From the NCBI GenBank assembly GCA_048360435.1, contig DBGCOP010000030.1:112500-176499 (forward strand): 64,000 nucleotides of DNA, given 5' to 3'. The DNA comes from Limenecus sp048360435. GTDB taxonomy: Bacteria > Cyanobacteriota > Vampirovibrionia > Gastranaerophilales > Gastranaerophilaceae. The notes beneath the pieces are model-generated. The model had not been told where the DNA came from and ran no database searches. It was given only the letters and a program-made list of their open reading frames with translations. How positions within the stretch are numbered: the first letter of the stretch is position 1; each line of letters starts with the position of its first letter. Both the position numbers and the translations under genes were made by a program. This document shows positions 46,460-54,895 of this stretch, in pieces.

Positions 46460-48146
46460 TTCCTTAATTCTTGATGAATTTTTTAGAGAAAACAAGGATT
46501 TTTTTGAAAACGCAAAAATACAAAAAATACAGCAGCCAACAAGAAGAGAAATTATCCTTCAAATGAGAAAATTTAGTGAAAACGGAGCTGATGTAAGAAA
46601 ATTTTATATAAACATAAACCCGGAGTATCACCATGTTTGCTTTATGAAGAAAGAAACAGAAAAACGAAGATGCCTGGAGATTCCCAAACAGCCTCCTATG
46701 TTTTGTATGCTTCTTCGAAAACATATGGAAGGCGCAAAAATTTTATATGTACAAAAACCGGAAAATGAGAGAATTCTTGAACTCTATTTTGAAAACTATA
46801 ATGAAATCGGAGACAGAATAGAAGAATGCCTGAGCATAGAACTTATGGGCAAACACAGCAACATTGTTTTGTACAATACAGATAACAATATAATTCTCGG
46901 ATGTGCTCACAATATTGGCGCAGAAAAGAGTAAAGAAAGAGAACTCGCAGGAGGACTGCCTTACATTTATCCACCTAAACAAAATAAAAAAAATCTTTTA
47001 CAAACTAGATTCGACTGGTTTGAGAGTGCACTTTTAAAATCGGAATATTCAATAAAAAAAGCAGTATCTTCAAGATATTTTTCACTTTCACAAATCTTAG
47101 TCGAAGACATATGCAAAGCAAAAAACATAAACGCTGATAAACCGGCAAAATCCATTACAAAAGAAGAAGCACAAATTTTGTTTATAGAACTTCATGAATT
47201 TTTGGAAAAAGGAACTCACATTTTTTCTGTCTCTCAAAATTATGAAAAATATTCCTGCATAGAAAATCTTCAAAGGCAATACGATTGTGTAAACGAGCTG
47301 ATTGATGATTACTTTTCATACCACATTGAAAAAAATCTAATATCAGGTTTAAAGACCAGCTTGAATACAAAAATAAATAAAGAGCTAAAAAAACTGAATA
47401 ATACACTCAAAAGTCAACAAAAACAGATTGATAAAGAAGAAAAAGCAAGAATCTATATGCTCAAAGGTAACCTTTTGACAGCAAACGCATACGCTTTAAA
47501 AACAGGAGAAAAATCAGTTCTTTTAAAAGATTATGAATCAGGTAAAATGATAGAAATTGACCTGGATGAAAATCTAACTCCGATTGAAAATGCAAACAGA
47601 TATTTTGCTCTCTATAACAAAACAAAAAAAGCCTGTCAGATTGCAAATGAAATGTCAGAAGCAACAAAAAATGAAATCGAATATTTTAAAGAAATTCAAT
47701 ATAATGCAGAAATTGCAGCTTCCATAGAAGAGCTGAAAGAAACCGCACAAGAACTTGAAAGCGAAAAACCTCAAGAAAAAAATAAAAAACAAAAGGAAAC
47801 AATAAACATCGAAAAAAGAGAAATAGACGGATTTATTGTTTATATAGGCAAAAATCACAAACAAAATGACTATCTGTATTCAAAACTATCCTCACCAAAT
47901 GACTTGTGGTTCCATGCATTGAACACTCCGGGTTCACATATAATAGCAAAAAATCAAAATCGTTCGGATGAAATACAAAACAGTACGCTTTTAAAAATTG
48001 CAAAGCTTGCAAAAGAATTTTCAACAGCAAAAAACTCTTCTAAAGTTCCCGTAGTTTATACACAAAGAAAATATATCAAACGCCCGCAAAATACAAAAAG
48101 CGGATTTGTTGTTTATAAAAATGAAACAGAAATAGTTGTAAACTAA
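46446..48146 (+). CDS. rqcH: Rqc2/NFACT ribosome quality control protein RqcH
   Basis: 566 residues from the ATG at 46446 (GGAG just upstream, inside the end of the previous gene; an in-frame start at 46392 has no site). The NFACT-N domain (about 1-200) shows Met-Leu-Leu-Arg-Lys-His-Met-Glu-Gly-Ala-Lys and Glu-Leu-Met-Gly-Lys-His-Ser-Asn-Ile-Val-Leu. A coiled coil (about 270-340 and 400-445) and the NFACT-R domain (about 460-566; Asn-Asp-Leu-Trp-Phe-His-Ala, Pro-Gly-Ser-His-Ile-Ile, Tyr-Thr-Gln-Arg-Lys-Tyr-Ile-Lys-Arg-Pro) follow. It adds alanine tails to stalled chains on the 50S subunit. Asp-Leu-Trp-Phe-His is shared by all members. Its stop overlaps that of the next gene tail to tail. Confidence 0.93.
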   Translation: MIHIDSLILDEFFRENKDFFENAKIQKIQQPTRREIILQMRKFSENGADVRKFYININPEYHHVCFMKKETEKRRCLEIPKQPPMFCMLLRKHMEGAKILYVQKPENERILELYFENYNEIGDRIEECLSIELMGKHSNIVLYNTDNNIILGCAHNIGAEKSKERELAGGLPYIYPPKQNKKNLLQTRFDWFESALLKSEYSIKKAVSSRYFSLSQILVEDICKAKNINADKPAKSITKEEAQILFIELHEFLEKGTHIFSVSQNYEKYSCIENLQRQYDCVNELIDDYFSYHIEKNLISGLKTSLNTKINKELKKLNNTLKSQQKQIDKEEKARIYMLKGNLLTANAYALKTGEKSVLLKDYESGKMIEIDLDENLTPIENANRYFALYNKTKKACQIANEMSEATKNEIEYFKEIQYNAEIAASIEELKETAQELESEKPQEKNKKQKETINIEKREIDGFIVYIGKNHKQNDYLYSKLSSPNDLWFHALNTPGSHIIAKNQNRSDEIQNSTLLKIAKLAKEFSTAKNSSKVPVVYTQRKYIKRPQNTKSGFVVYKNETEIVVN

Positions 48147-48610
48147 ACTTTTTTATTCACAAAAAGCCCCGGCATTTTACTGAGATTCAAAAGTGCTTTA
48201 GAAGCATCTTCAGGAGAAATTGTTTTTATAACCTCCTTCTTTTCCGAGTCATATATTTCTATCATATTTTCTTTGTTGAATCTGAAATGATATTTTGAGT
48301 ATTCCTCCTCATCATCAGAATTTGTTTCAAAAGAAGTGTCATTAGACTGCTGTTCTTCAGAGTCCGGTTGTTCCTGTTCATTATTTTCGTCATTTTCTTT
48401 TTTATCATCGGGAATAAAAGGAATCGTACCGTTAAAAGCAGCATCAGGGTCTTTTCTGCCTGCTTTTTCAATCTTTCCTACACCGTCTGCATCAGCAATC
48501 TGATTTTCAAGACTTTGTCTTGCTGTTCTTTCAGCCTCATCCGCCAGCTGAGATGATGACAAATTCCTGTTTAAGCCCAGATTAGAAAGCGAAAAACCGT
48601 CTATACCCAC
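48143..48610 (-). CDS. Acidic protein with FlaG-like C-terminal domain
   Basis: 155 residues from the GTG at 48610 (GAGGT 4 nt upstream). The start Met-Gly-Ile-Asp-Gly-Phe-Ser-Leu-Ser-Asn-Leu-Gly is helical. The middle (about 70-105) is an Asp/Glu/Asn/Gln-rich linker. The last 50 residues (Tyr-His-Phe-Arg-Phe-Asn-Lys-Glu-Asn-Met-Ile-Glu-Ile-Tyr-Asp, then Glu-Val-Ile-Lys-Thr-Ile-Ser-Pro-Glu-Asp, and Gly-Leu-Phe-Val-Asn) follow the FlaG pattern (strand, Asp, Thr/Lys-Glu-Val-Ile-x-x-Ile-Pro-x-Glu). FlaG is linked to flagellar filament length, but the domain also occurs outside flagella. No flagellar gene is in the window, so the role is open. Confidence 0.65.
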   Translation of the reverse strand: MGIDGFSLSNLGLNRNLSSSQLADEAERTARQSLENQIADADGVGKIEKAGRKDPDAAFNGTIPFIPDDKKENDENNEQEQPDSEEQQSNDTSFETNSDDEEEYSKYHFRFNKENMIEIYDSEKKEVIKTISPEDASKALLNLSKMPGLFVNKKV

Positions 48611-48700
48611 AATTACCTCATTTCAATGATTTGAAAAAGCAGTCCTATATGATAATATATTATAATATAGATTGATTTTTTTAGAAATAGCGGAGTAAAT

Positions 48701-49456
48701 ATGGCACAAAACAATCTCGGAGTACTTGTTGAAACCATTTTCAATGCACCATTATGGGTTCAAGAAGTCATATTTGTTGATATGAAAAAACACCTTGAAG
48801 AAAAATTGAAGGGCGTTACAGATGCAACAGAAGAAGAAATTTATCCGACATATATTCCGGAATTGTCATTCAAAGGTAAAAAAGAACTCGAGACTCATGA
48901 TCACAATCATGATTTCAATATATACAAATATCTCACTTCCGCTTCACAAGGACTCCGTGTTATAGATATCACTCTCAACAACTTCTGGACACTTGAAGAA
49001 TCATCAAAATATCTTGCTGAATGTATAAAAAATGAATACATAAAAAGCCCGGCAAATCCTGCTTTATATGCGGGAATATTTTACATAGGTGGAGAAATCA
49101 GACTCGGAGAATATGTCAAAAAGCTCAATATGATAAACATAGAACAGCTTGATGATGTGTTGAGAAAGCAAAAACAATACAACGAAGAAAATCCTCAATC
49201 TCCGAAGAAAATTGGTGAAATGCTTCTTTCTATGGGATATGTGGCAAATAAAGACATCGATAAAATTTTGTATATTAAAAATGAAGCTAAAAAACGATTT
49301 ATTCTTTCCAATGACTTAAAAGCTCCTGCAAAAGCTGAAAATGTAAATTATGAGGAGCTGCAACAAAAAATCCAAAAACTCACTCAAGAAAATAATTTGC
49401 TCAAAGATAAACTCAGAGCTATATTTAATATACAAAACAAAAAGACGAATGGTTAA
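48701..49456 (+). CDS. Protein with MshEN-like helical repeats, unknown function
   Basis: 251 residues. The first 110 residues form an alpha/beta region with a His-Asp-His-Asn-His-Asp cluster. About 125-205 hold two helical repeats like the N-terminal domain of type II secretion/type IV pilus ATPases (MshEN): Arg-Leu-Gly-Glu-Tyr-Val-Lys-Lys-Leu-Asn-Met-Ile and Lys-Ile-Gly-Glu-Met-Leu-Leu-Ser-Met-Gly-Tyr-Val. The end is a Gln/Lys/Glu coiled coil. In some MshEN domains this fold binds cyclic di-GMP; the RLGxxL-type binding motif is only partly kept. GGAG precedes the ATG. The asparaginase gene follows after 6 nt. Confidence 0.65.
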   Translation: MAQNNLGVLVETIFNAPLWVQEVIFVDMKKHLEEKLKGVTDATEEEIYPTYIPELSFKGKKELETHDHNHDFNIYKYLTSASQGLRVIDITLNNFWTLEESSKYLAECIKNEYIKSPANPALYAGIFYIGGEIRLGEYVKKLNMINIEQLDDVLRKQKQYNEENPQSPKKIGEMLLSMGYVANKDIDKILYIKNEAKKRFILSNDLKAPAKAENVNYEELQQKIQKLTQENNLLKDKLRAIFNIQNKKTNG

Positions 49457-49462
49457 TACTTA

Positions 49463-50446
49463 ATGAAAAGATTACAACCCGAACTTCTGCTTCAAGAAAC
49501 AAGAAGCGGACTTGTAGAACTTGAATATTACGGATACATTGTCCATTGTGATAAAAATAAAAAAATCAAAACACTCGGTAAAACAAACGAAGACTTTTTT
49601 TTCCATCGTTCATGTGCAAAACCGCTTCAGGCAAGCATCATTGATGACTTTGATACAAAAGATTTTTTCAATCTTTCTGACGAAGAAATAGCAGTATGCT
49701 GTGCATCACATACAGGTACACCTCTTCACCAGGACCTTATAATCTCACTTTTAAAAAAAGCAGAGCTCAACATTGATGATCTTCAATGCCCGATTATTGA
49801 ACCTTTAAGTCTTGAAGAACAAAAAAGAACAGATAATTATACAAAGCTTCACAATAACTGCTCCGCAAAACATGCTCTTATGCTTGCAGTATGCAGACAA
49901 AACGGCTGGCATATAACAAATTACCTTGAAAAAGAGCATCCTCTTCAAATTAAAATTTATGAAAAAATAAAAGATTTATGTGAATCCGGCTATGATTTGC
50001 CCTTTACTTTAGACGGCTGCACCGCACCAAATTTTGCAACAACACTTGAGGATTTAACAAAAGGCTTCTGGAACCTTTTTTTCTCCGGGAAATACCCTTC
50101 GATTCAAAAAGCCTTTGAAGTAGACCCGATGATTCTCGGAGGCGAAAAAAGACTCGACACACAAATTATGCAGCTTAATAATCAATTAAAAGCAAAAGTC
50201 GGAGCCGGCGGGCTTTGCAGTGTCATAAACAAAGAATCAAAAGAAGCTCTAAGTTTCAAAATCATTGATGCGGATATGAAAGCCAGAAGCATTATTGTCA
50301 TAGAAACACTGATAAAAATAGGCTGGCTGGATATAAATTCCATAGATGAAAATCTCCTTAAAAATTTTTTAAATAAAACCGTAACCACAGAAACAGGACA
50401 AGAAATCGGCGAATACAGAATTGTATTTGACAAACTCTTTGATTAA
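49463..50446 (+). CDS. L-asparaginase of the Rhizobium AnsA-II type
   Basis: 327 residues. It splits asparagine to aspartate and ammonia. Family marks (PF06089 type) are Arg-Ser-Cys-Ala-Lys-Pro-Leu-Gln-Ala (about 49-57), Cys-Ala-Ser-His-Thr-Gly-Thr-Pro-Leu-His (about 73-83), Asn-Asn-Cys-Ser-Ala-Lys-His-Ala (about 131-138) and Asp-Gly-Cys-Thr-Ala-Pro-Asn-Phe (about 188-195). The paired Ser-Lys and Cys residues fit the metal-dependent, thermolabile class. Its stop overlaps that of the next gene by 4 nt. Confidence 0.85.
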   Translation: MKRLQPELLLQETRSGLVELEYYGYIVHCDKNKKIKTLGKTNEDFFFHRSCAKPLQASIIDDFDTKDFFNLSDEEIAVCCASHTGTPLHQDLIISLLKKAELNIDDLQCPIIEPLSLEEQKRTDNYTKLHNNCSAKHALMLAVCRQNGWHITNYLEKEHPLQIKIYEKIKDLCESGYDLPFTLDGCTAPNFATTLEDLTKGFWNLFFSGKYPSIQKAFEVDPMILGGEKRLDTQIMQLNNQLKAKVGAGGLCSVINKESKEALSFKIIDADMKARSIIVIETLIKIGWLDINSIDENLLKNFLNKTVTTETGQEIGEYRIVFDKLFD

Positions 50447-51117
50447 CCGAAAGTCTTGAACGTTTCTTCGATGTTTTTGTCTATAACCTTTTTGACTGAA
50501 TCCATTTCAGTCTCAATAGCCTGTTGTTCAGCAGCAAGCTGTTGAATTCTCATATCGAATTTTTTGTCAATACGCTGGAGTTTTGCAGACTTTTCTTCAT
50601 ACTCATTATTAGCTTCTTCATAGTCACCTGAATCAACACCCTGATAAATGAAAGTAGAACCTTCGATTGACTCATCATTCCATCCGTCTTTATTTTCGCT
50701 TTGAATAATCCAGTTTCCTGTTTTCAGGTTAGTCTCAAAATAATCCGCCTGAGTGCAATAAGGTTCAACTACATAATCTGCAACTGTTTTGTCATCAGGC
50801 ATAGGATCAGGAAGTTCAGGCACAACCAATCTTCCGTAAGAATCTTTGACCCTCATACCGAGTCCGCCGTCATCTTTAGAACCTGTGACAAGTTGATAGG
50901 AAAGTCTTTGCATATCATCTGTACGGGAAGCATTACATCCGTCTTTTGAATAATACAGATGCTGAATATTCATACCATCACTCCACAAGGTAGCTTCTGT
51001 GTCCATTTGATTAGCAAGAAGCATTTTAGCCTGTGTTGTTTGCTGGATTTGATATTCTAAGTTGTTCTTTCTGGCAGTCAGTGTGAGCAGCCTGCCTTGA
51101 GATGCGGACAATCCCAT
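50443..51117 (-). CDS. Lineage-specific helical protein of the MGL-[SA]-SQ family
   Basis: 224 residues, not a family with known function. The start Met-Gly-Leu-Ser-Ala-Ser-Gln-Gly-Arg-Leu-Leu-Thr-Leu-Thr-Ala-Arg-Lys is matched by the partial gene at 63895. The N-terminal 45 residues and the C-terminal 60 residues are helical and probably pair as a coiled coil, with a Tyr/Asp/Gly-rich middle domain (about 55-160), a plan seen in flagellar hook/filament and type III needle-type proteins. No signal peptide. It sits between asparaginase and gatA, alone on this strand. Confidence 0.7.
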   Translation of the reverse strand: MGLSASQGRLLTLTARKNNLEYQIQQTTQAKMLLANQMDTEATLWSDGMNIQHLYYSKDGCNASRTDDMQRLSYQLVTGSKDDGGLGMRVKDSYGRLVVPELPDPMPDDKTVADYVVEPYCTQADYFETNLKTGNWIIQSENKDGWNDESIEGSTFIYQGVDSGDYEEANNEYEEKSAKLQRIDKKFDMRIQQLAAEQQAIETEMDSVKKVIDKNIEETFKTFG

Positions 51118-51301
51118 ATTTCTTATACTCCTTTATACATAAGATTTATCGACCTTTAAAAGAACAAACTTTAAGATATGAAGAATAGTTTTAACAAATA
51201 TTTACAATTAAACACTAATTTCACCTTCACTTTAAACAATAAGATATTTTTCGATTATAATTTAACTATAATAATAGTTTACGGAGAGGCAAGAAAATAA
51301 A

Positions 51302-52771
51302 GTGAGTATGAAAGAATTACTGAAAAAAACAGCATCAGAACAAAGAAAAGCTCTTTTGAATAAAGAAATTTCCGCTGTTGAACTTGTTAATGCAGAATAT
51401 GAAAGAATCGAAGCAGTAGATGAAAAACTCGGAGCATTCAATTCACTATGCAAAGAACAGGCTCTTGAAACAGCAAAAGAAGTAGACAAAAAAATCTCAA
51501 ACAATGAAGAATTGCCGCCGCTCGCAGGAATTCCTCTTGCATTGAAAGATAATATAAATTTAAAAGATACAAAAACAACCGCATCAAGTAAAATTCTAGA
51601 AAATTTTGTTTCACCTTACGATGCAACAGTCGTAACAAAATTAAAACAAAATCTCATACCAATTCTTGGAAAGGTTAATCTGGATGAATTTGCAATGGGT
51701 TCATCAACAGAAAACTCCGCTTTTAAAATTACAAGAAATCCCTGGGATTTAAACAAAGTTCCCGGAGGAAGCTCAGGCGGTTCAGCAGCTTCTGTCGCAG
51801 GATACGAAGCAACTCTGGCTCTCGGTTCAGATACAGGCGGAAGTATCAGACTCCCGGCAAGTTTCTGCGGTATTGTAGGTATGAAACCGACTTACGGAAG
51901 GGTTTCAAGATACGGACTTATTGCATTCGCTTCTTCTTTAGACCAGATTGGACCGTTTGCAAGAAATGTAGAAGACACAGCTCTTCTTCTTGAAGCAATC
52001 AGCGGACATGATGCGCACGACTCAACCTCTTTGAATATGGCTGTGCCTCAGTTCAGCAAATCTTTGAACAAAGACATAAAAGGATCTAAAGTCGGTGTGA
52101 TTAAAGAATTGCTTACAGAAGGTGTTTCACCTGATGTAAAAAAAGCAGTTGAAAATGCTATCCAAAAATACAAAGAGCTGGGTGCCGAAATCATAGAAAT
52201 TTCACTCCCTCTTCTTGAACACTCAATCGGAGTGTACTACATCCTTGCAACTGCTGAAGCAAGCTCTAACCTTGCCCGTTTTGACGGTGTAAAATACGGA
52301 CACAGAACAAAAGACCCGAAAAACCTTATGGAAATGTACACAAAAACAAGAGCAGAAGGTTTCGGAGATGAAGTAAAAAGAAGAATTATGCTCGGAACTT
52401 ACGCCTTGAGCGCAGGTTATTATGATGCATATTACAAAAAAGCACAACAAATCAGAAGACTTATCAAAGAAGACTTTGATCGTGCATTTGAAAAGGTTGA
52501 TATACTGATTTCACCAACATGCCCGAATACCGCTTTTGAAATCGGCTCAAAAATTTCTGACCCGTTAAGCATGTATCTCACAGATATCGGAACAATCAGT
52601 GCAAACCTTGCAGGCATACCCGGAATGAGTCTGCCATGCGGATACGATTCTGACGGAATGCCAATCGGCTTGCAAATTCTTGCACCGGCATTAGGCGAAG
52701 AAAAATTGTTCAATATGGCTTATAATTTTGAACAGGCAACAGATTTTCACACAAAAGAACCTAATTTTTAA
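51302..52771 (+). CDS. gatA: Asp-tRNA(Asn)/Glu-tRNA(Gln) amidotransferase subunit A
   Basis: 489 residues. It releases ammonia from glutamine for transamidation of mischarged tRNA. Amidase signature: Leu-Ala-Leu-Lys-Asp-Asn (catalytic Lys, about 77-82), Gly-Gly-Ser-Ser-Gly-Gly-Ser-Ala-Ala (about 154-162) and Gly-Ser-Asp-Thr-Gly-Gly-Ser-Ile-Arg-Leu-Pro-Ala-Ser (about 176-188, with the catalytic Ser pair). GTG at 51302 is the likely start (GAGG 13 nt upstream); ATG at 51308 is an alternative. gatB and gatC are not adjacent. Confidence 0.95.
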   Translation: MSMKELLKKTASEQRKALLNKEISAVELVNAEYERIEAVDEKLGAFNSLCKEQALETAKEVDKKISNNEELPPLAGIPLALKDNINLKDTKTTASSKILENFVSPYDATVVTKLKQNLIPILGKVNLDEFAMGSSTENSAFKITRNPWDLNKVPGGSSGGSAASVAGYEATLALGSDTGGSIRLPASFCGIVGMKPTYGRVSRYGLIAFASSLDQIGPFARNVEDTALLLEAISGHDAHDSTSLNMAVPQFSKSLNKDIKGSKVGVIKELLTEGVSPDVKKAVENAIQKYKELGAEIIEISLPLLEHSIGVYYILATAEASSNLARFDGVKYGHRTKDPKNLMEMYTKTRAEGFGDEVKRRIMLGTYALSAGYYDAYYKKAQQIRRLIKEDFDRAFEKVDILISPTCPNTAFEIGSKISDPLSMYLTDIGTISANLAGIPGMSLPCGYDSDGMPIGLQILAPALGEEKLFNMAYNFEQATDFHTKEPNF

Positions 52772-52793
52772 TTAACAAAGAATTGGAGATAAA

Positions 52794-53639
52794 ATGAAAA
52801 AATTATTAGTTATTCTGGGATTATCACTTTTCCTGGGAGCAGGTTACGCTAACACAGCGCAAGCTTACTCAACAGAAGGAGCAATGTATTACAATGAAGG
52901 CTTGGATCAATATTCCAGAGGCGAATACTCAAAAGCAATCCAGTCCTTCAAAAACGCAGTGGCAAAAGATCCTGACTTTGTTGATGCATATTACAATATG
53001 GGTGCACTATTTGAATATCTTAAAAGTTACAATTCAGCCATAGCTGCATATTCAAAAATTAATCAGCTTGACCCTTCCGACTCTGAAACAGTGGTAAAAC
53101 TTGCAGAACTATATTACAAAACAGGCAACTATGACAGAGCACTTTTCTATGTAACAAAAATCAAAGAAACAGATGATTATTACGGAAAAGCAAGAAACTT
53201 GAAAAACCAGATTGTAGTTGCATCTCAAAAACAAGCAGCTAAAAGTTCCCTGACAAATGTTAACACAGCAAATGAAGTTAACAGAAGCGTTGTAGACAAA
53301 TTTTCAGGTCCGACAGGTCTTGCTATGGATTCAAGAGGAATTTTGTATGTAGCAAGCTATACCGACAACAGCATCTATAAAGTTCTTCCTAACGGTCAAA
53401 CACAGCTTTATTCAAAAAGCCCGATGTTAGGCGGACCTATCGGATTGGCTTTCGACTCAATGGATAACCTTTATGTGGCTAACTATGCAAAAAACAATAT
53501 CCTTAAAATCAACAAAGCCGGTCAGATTTATACATTTATGAATAAAATTACAAATCCTTATTATTTGATAATTAAAGGAAATTATATGTATATAACAGAA
53601 CAGGGCAATAACACTGTTATAAAATACAAATTGTATTAA
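52794..53639 (+). CDS. Secreted TPR plus NHL-type beta-propeller protein
   Basis: 281 residues. Signal peptide (1-24) ending Ala-Gln-Ala-Tyr. Residues 30-130 hold three TPR units (Tyr-Tyr-Asn-Glu-Gly-Leu-Asp-Gln-Tyr, Tyr-Tyr-Asn-Met-Gly-Ala-Leu-Phe). Residues 165-281 show NHL/SMP-30-like propeller blades: Gly-Pro-Thr-Gly-Leu-Ala-Met-Asp-Ser-Arg-Gly-Ile-Leu-Tyr-Val-Ala, then Gly-Pro-Ile-Gly-Leu-Ala-Phe-Asp-Ser-Met-Asp-Asn-Leu-Tyr-Val-Ala. Only about three blades are seen, fewer than a closed propeller needs, so it may oligomerise or act as a partial blade module. GGAG precedes the ATG; gatA ends 22 nt upstream. Confidence 0.75.
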   Translation: MKKLLVILGLSLFLGAGYANTAQAYSTEGAMYYNEGLDQYSRGEYSKAIQSFKNAVAKDPDFVDAYYNMGALFEYLKSYNSAIAAYSKINQLDPSDSETVVKLAELYYKTGNYDRALFYVTKIKETDDYYGKARNLKNQIVVASQKQAAKSSLTNVNTANEVNRSVVDKFSGPTGLAMDSRGILYVASYTDNSIYKVLPNGQTQLYSKSPMLGGPIGLAFDSMDNLYVANYAKNNILKINKAGQIYTFMNKITNPYYLIIKGNYMYITEQGNNTVIKYKLY

Positions 53640-53657
53640 TGAAAAAATATCAATAAA

Positions 53658-53684
53658 AAAGCGGCTTAAGATTTAAGCCGCTTT
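53658..53684. terminator. Bidirectional terminator between the TPR/NHL gene and nifS
   Basis: A 12-bp perfect stem (53658-53669/53673-53684), loop GAT, A-rich on the left and T-rich on the right. Confidence 0.85.
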
Positions 53685-53693
53685 TTTTACTAA

Positions 53694-54893
53694 CTATTTG
53701 TGTCTGGCTTCAAGCTCTTTCAATTCCCTTTGATAAGGAGAAATATTATTAAGCTTAAATATCACATCAGGAAGCACCTTCAATACATAATCAATTTCTT
53801 CTTCTGTTGTGAATCTGCTTAAGCTAAACCTGATACTTCCATGAAGTGCCTCAAAAGGCACACCCATTGATTTTAAAACATGGCTGGGTTCAAGGCTGCC
53901 GGAGGTACAGGCACTTCCGGAACTTGCACAAATTCCAAGGTCACTCAAATGAAGAAGAATTAACTCTCCTTCAATATATTGAAAACCTATATTCGTAGTG
54001 TTTGGAACTCTGTTTGATGTAGCACCGTTAACCTTAGCATTATATACAGAGTCCAAAATGCCGTTTTCAAGTTTGTCACGGAGTCTTTTAACCTCAGTCA
54101 TTTCATAATCCAAAGCTTTTTGTGCCAACTCACAAGCTTCACCAAGACCAATGATATATGGAACATTTTCTGTTCCGGCTCTTTTACCTCTTTCCTGATG
54201 CCCGCCTATAATAAACGCAGGAAGCAGCGTACCTGTTTTCACATACAAAGCTCCGACACCTTTTGGTGCATGAATTTTATGTCCTGCAATTGACATAAGG
54301 TCAATGTCAGTATTTTTAACATCCATAGGAATCTTTCCTGCCGCCTGAACAGCATCAACATGGAATTTGATTTTTGGATTTTTCTGTTTAACAAGCTTAG
54401 CAGCTTTTTCCACAGGTAAAATCACACCTGTTTCATTGTTCGCATACATCATTGAAACAAGCGCAGTATCATCTGTTATTGCATCATTGAGTTCATTCAA
54501 ATCAAGATTTCCCTTTGAATCAACTCCGAGATATGTAACACTGTAACCCTGTTTTTCAAAATATTTGAAAAGATTCAAAACAGCAGGGTGTTCAATTTTT
54601 GTTGTTATGATATGTTTTTTATTTTTATTTGCTTCAAGCACACCTCTGATTGCCATATTGTCGCCTTCAGAGCCTGAGCCTGTAAAGATAATTTCTTTTG
54701 CGTCGTTTGCGCCAAAGAAGTTTTTTACCTGCTCTCTTGCTTTTGAAACAGCCTTTGCAACCTGACCGCCAAATGCATGCATACTCGAAGGGTTTCCGTA
54801 TAATTCACAAAAATACGGTTTCATTGCATCAAATACCCTCGGATCAACCATTGTGGTTGCATTATTATCCAAATATACTACTTTGTTTGCCAT
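53694..54893 (-). CDS. nifS: Cysteine desulfurase NifS/IscS
   Basis: 399 residues, PLP enzyme supplying sulfur for Fe-S clusters. Tyr-Leu-Asp-Asn-Asn-Ala-Thr-Thr start, Ser-Ile-Ala-Gly-His-Lys-Ile-His-Ala-Pro-Lys-Gly (PLP Lys, about 199-210) and Cys-Ala-Ser-Ser-Gly-Ser-Ala-Cys-Thr-Ser-Gly (catalytic Cys, about 322-332). GAGGT in the end of nifU supplies the ribosome site. Named nifS because nifU precedes it; no nitrogenase gene is in the window, and the role is probably general Fe-S assembly. Confidence 0.95.
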   Translation of the reverse strand: MANKVVYLDNNATTMVDPRVFDAMKPYFCELYGNPSSMHAFGGQVAKAVSKAREQVKNFFGANDAKEIIFTGSGSEGDNMAIRGVLEANKNKKHIITTKIEHPAVLNLFKYFEKQGYSVTYLGVDSKGNLDLNELNDAITDDTALVSMMYANNETGVILPVEKAAKLVKQKNPKIKFHVDAVQAAGKIPMDVKNTDIDLMSIAGHKIHAPKGVGALYVKTGTLLPAFIIGGHQERGKRAGTENVPYIIGLGEACELAQKALDYEMTEVKRLRDKLENGILDSVYNAKVNGATSNRVPNTTNIGFQYIEGELILLHLSDLGICASSGSACTSGSLEPSHVLKSMGVPFEALHGSIRFSLSRFTTEEEIDYVLKVLPDVIFKLNNISPYQRELKELEARHK

Positions 54894-54895
54894 TT

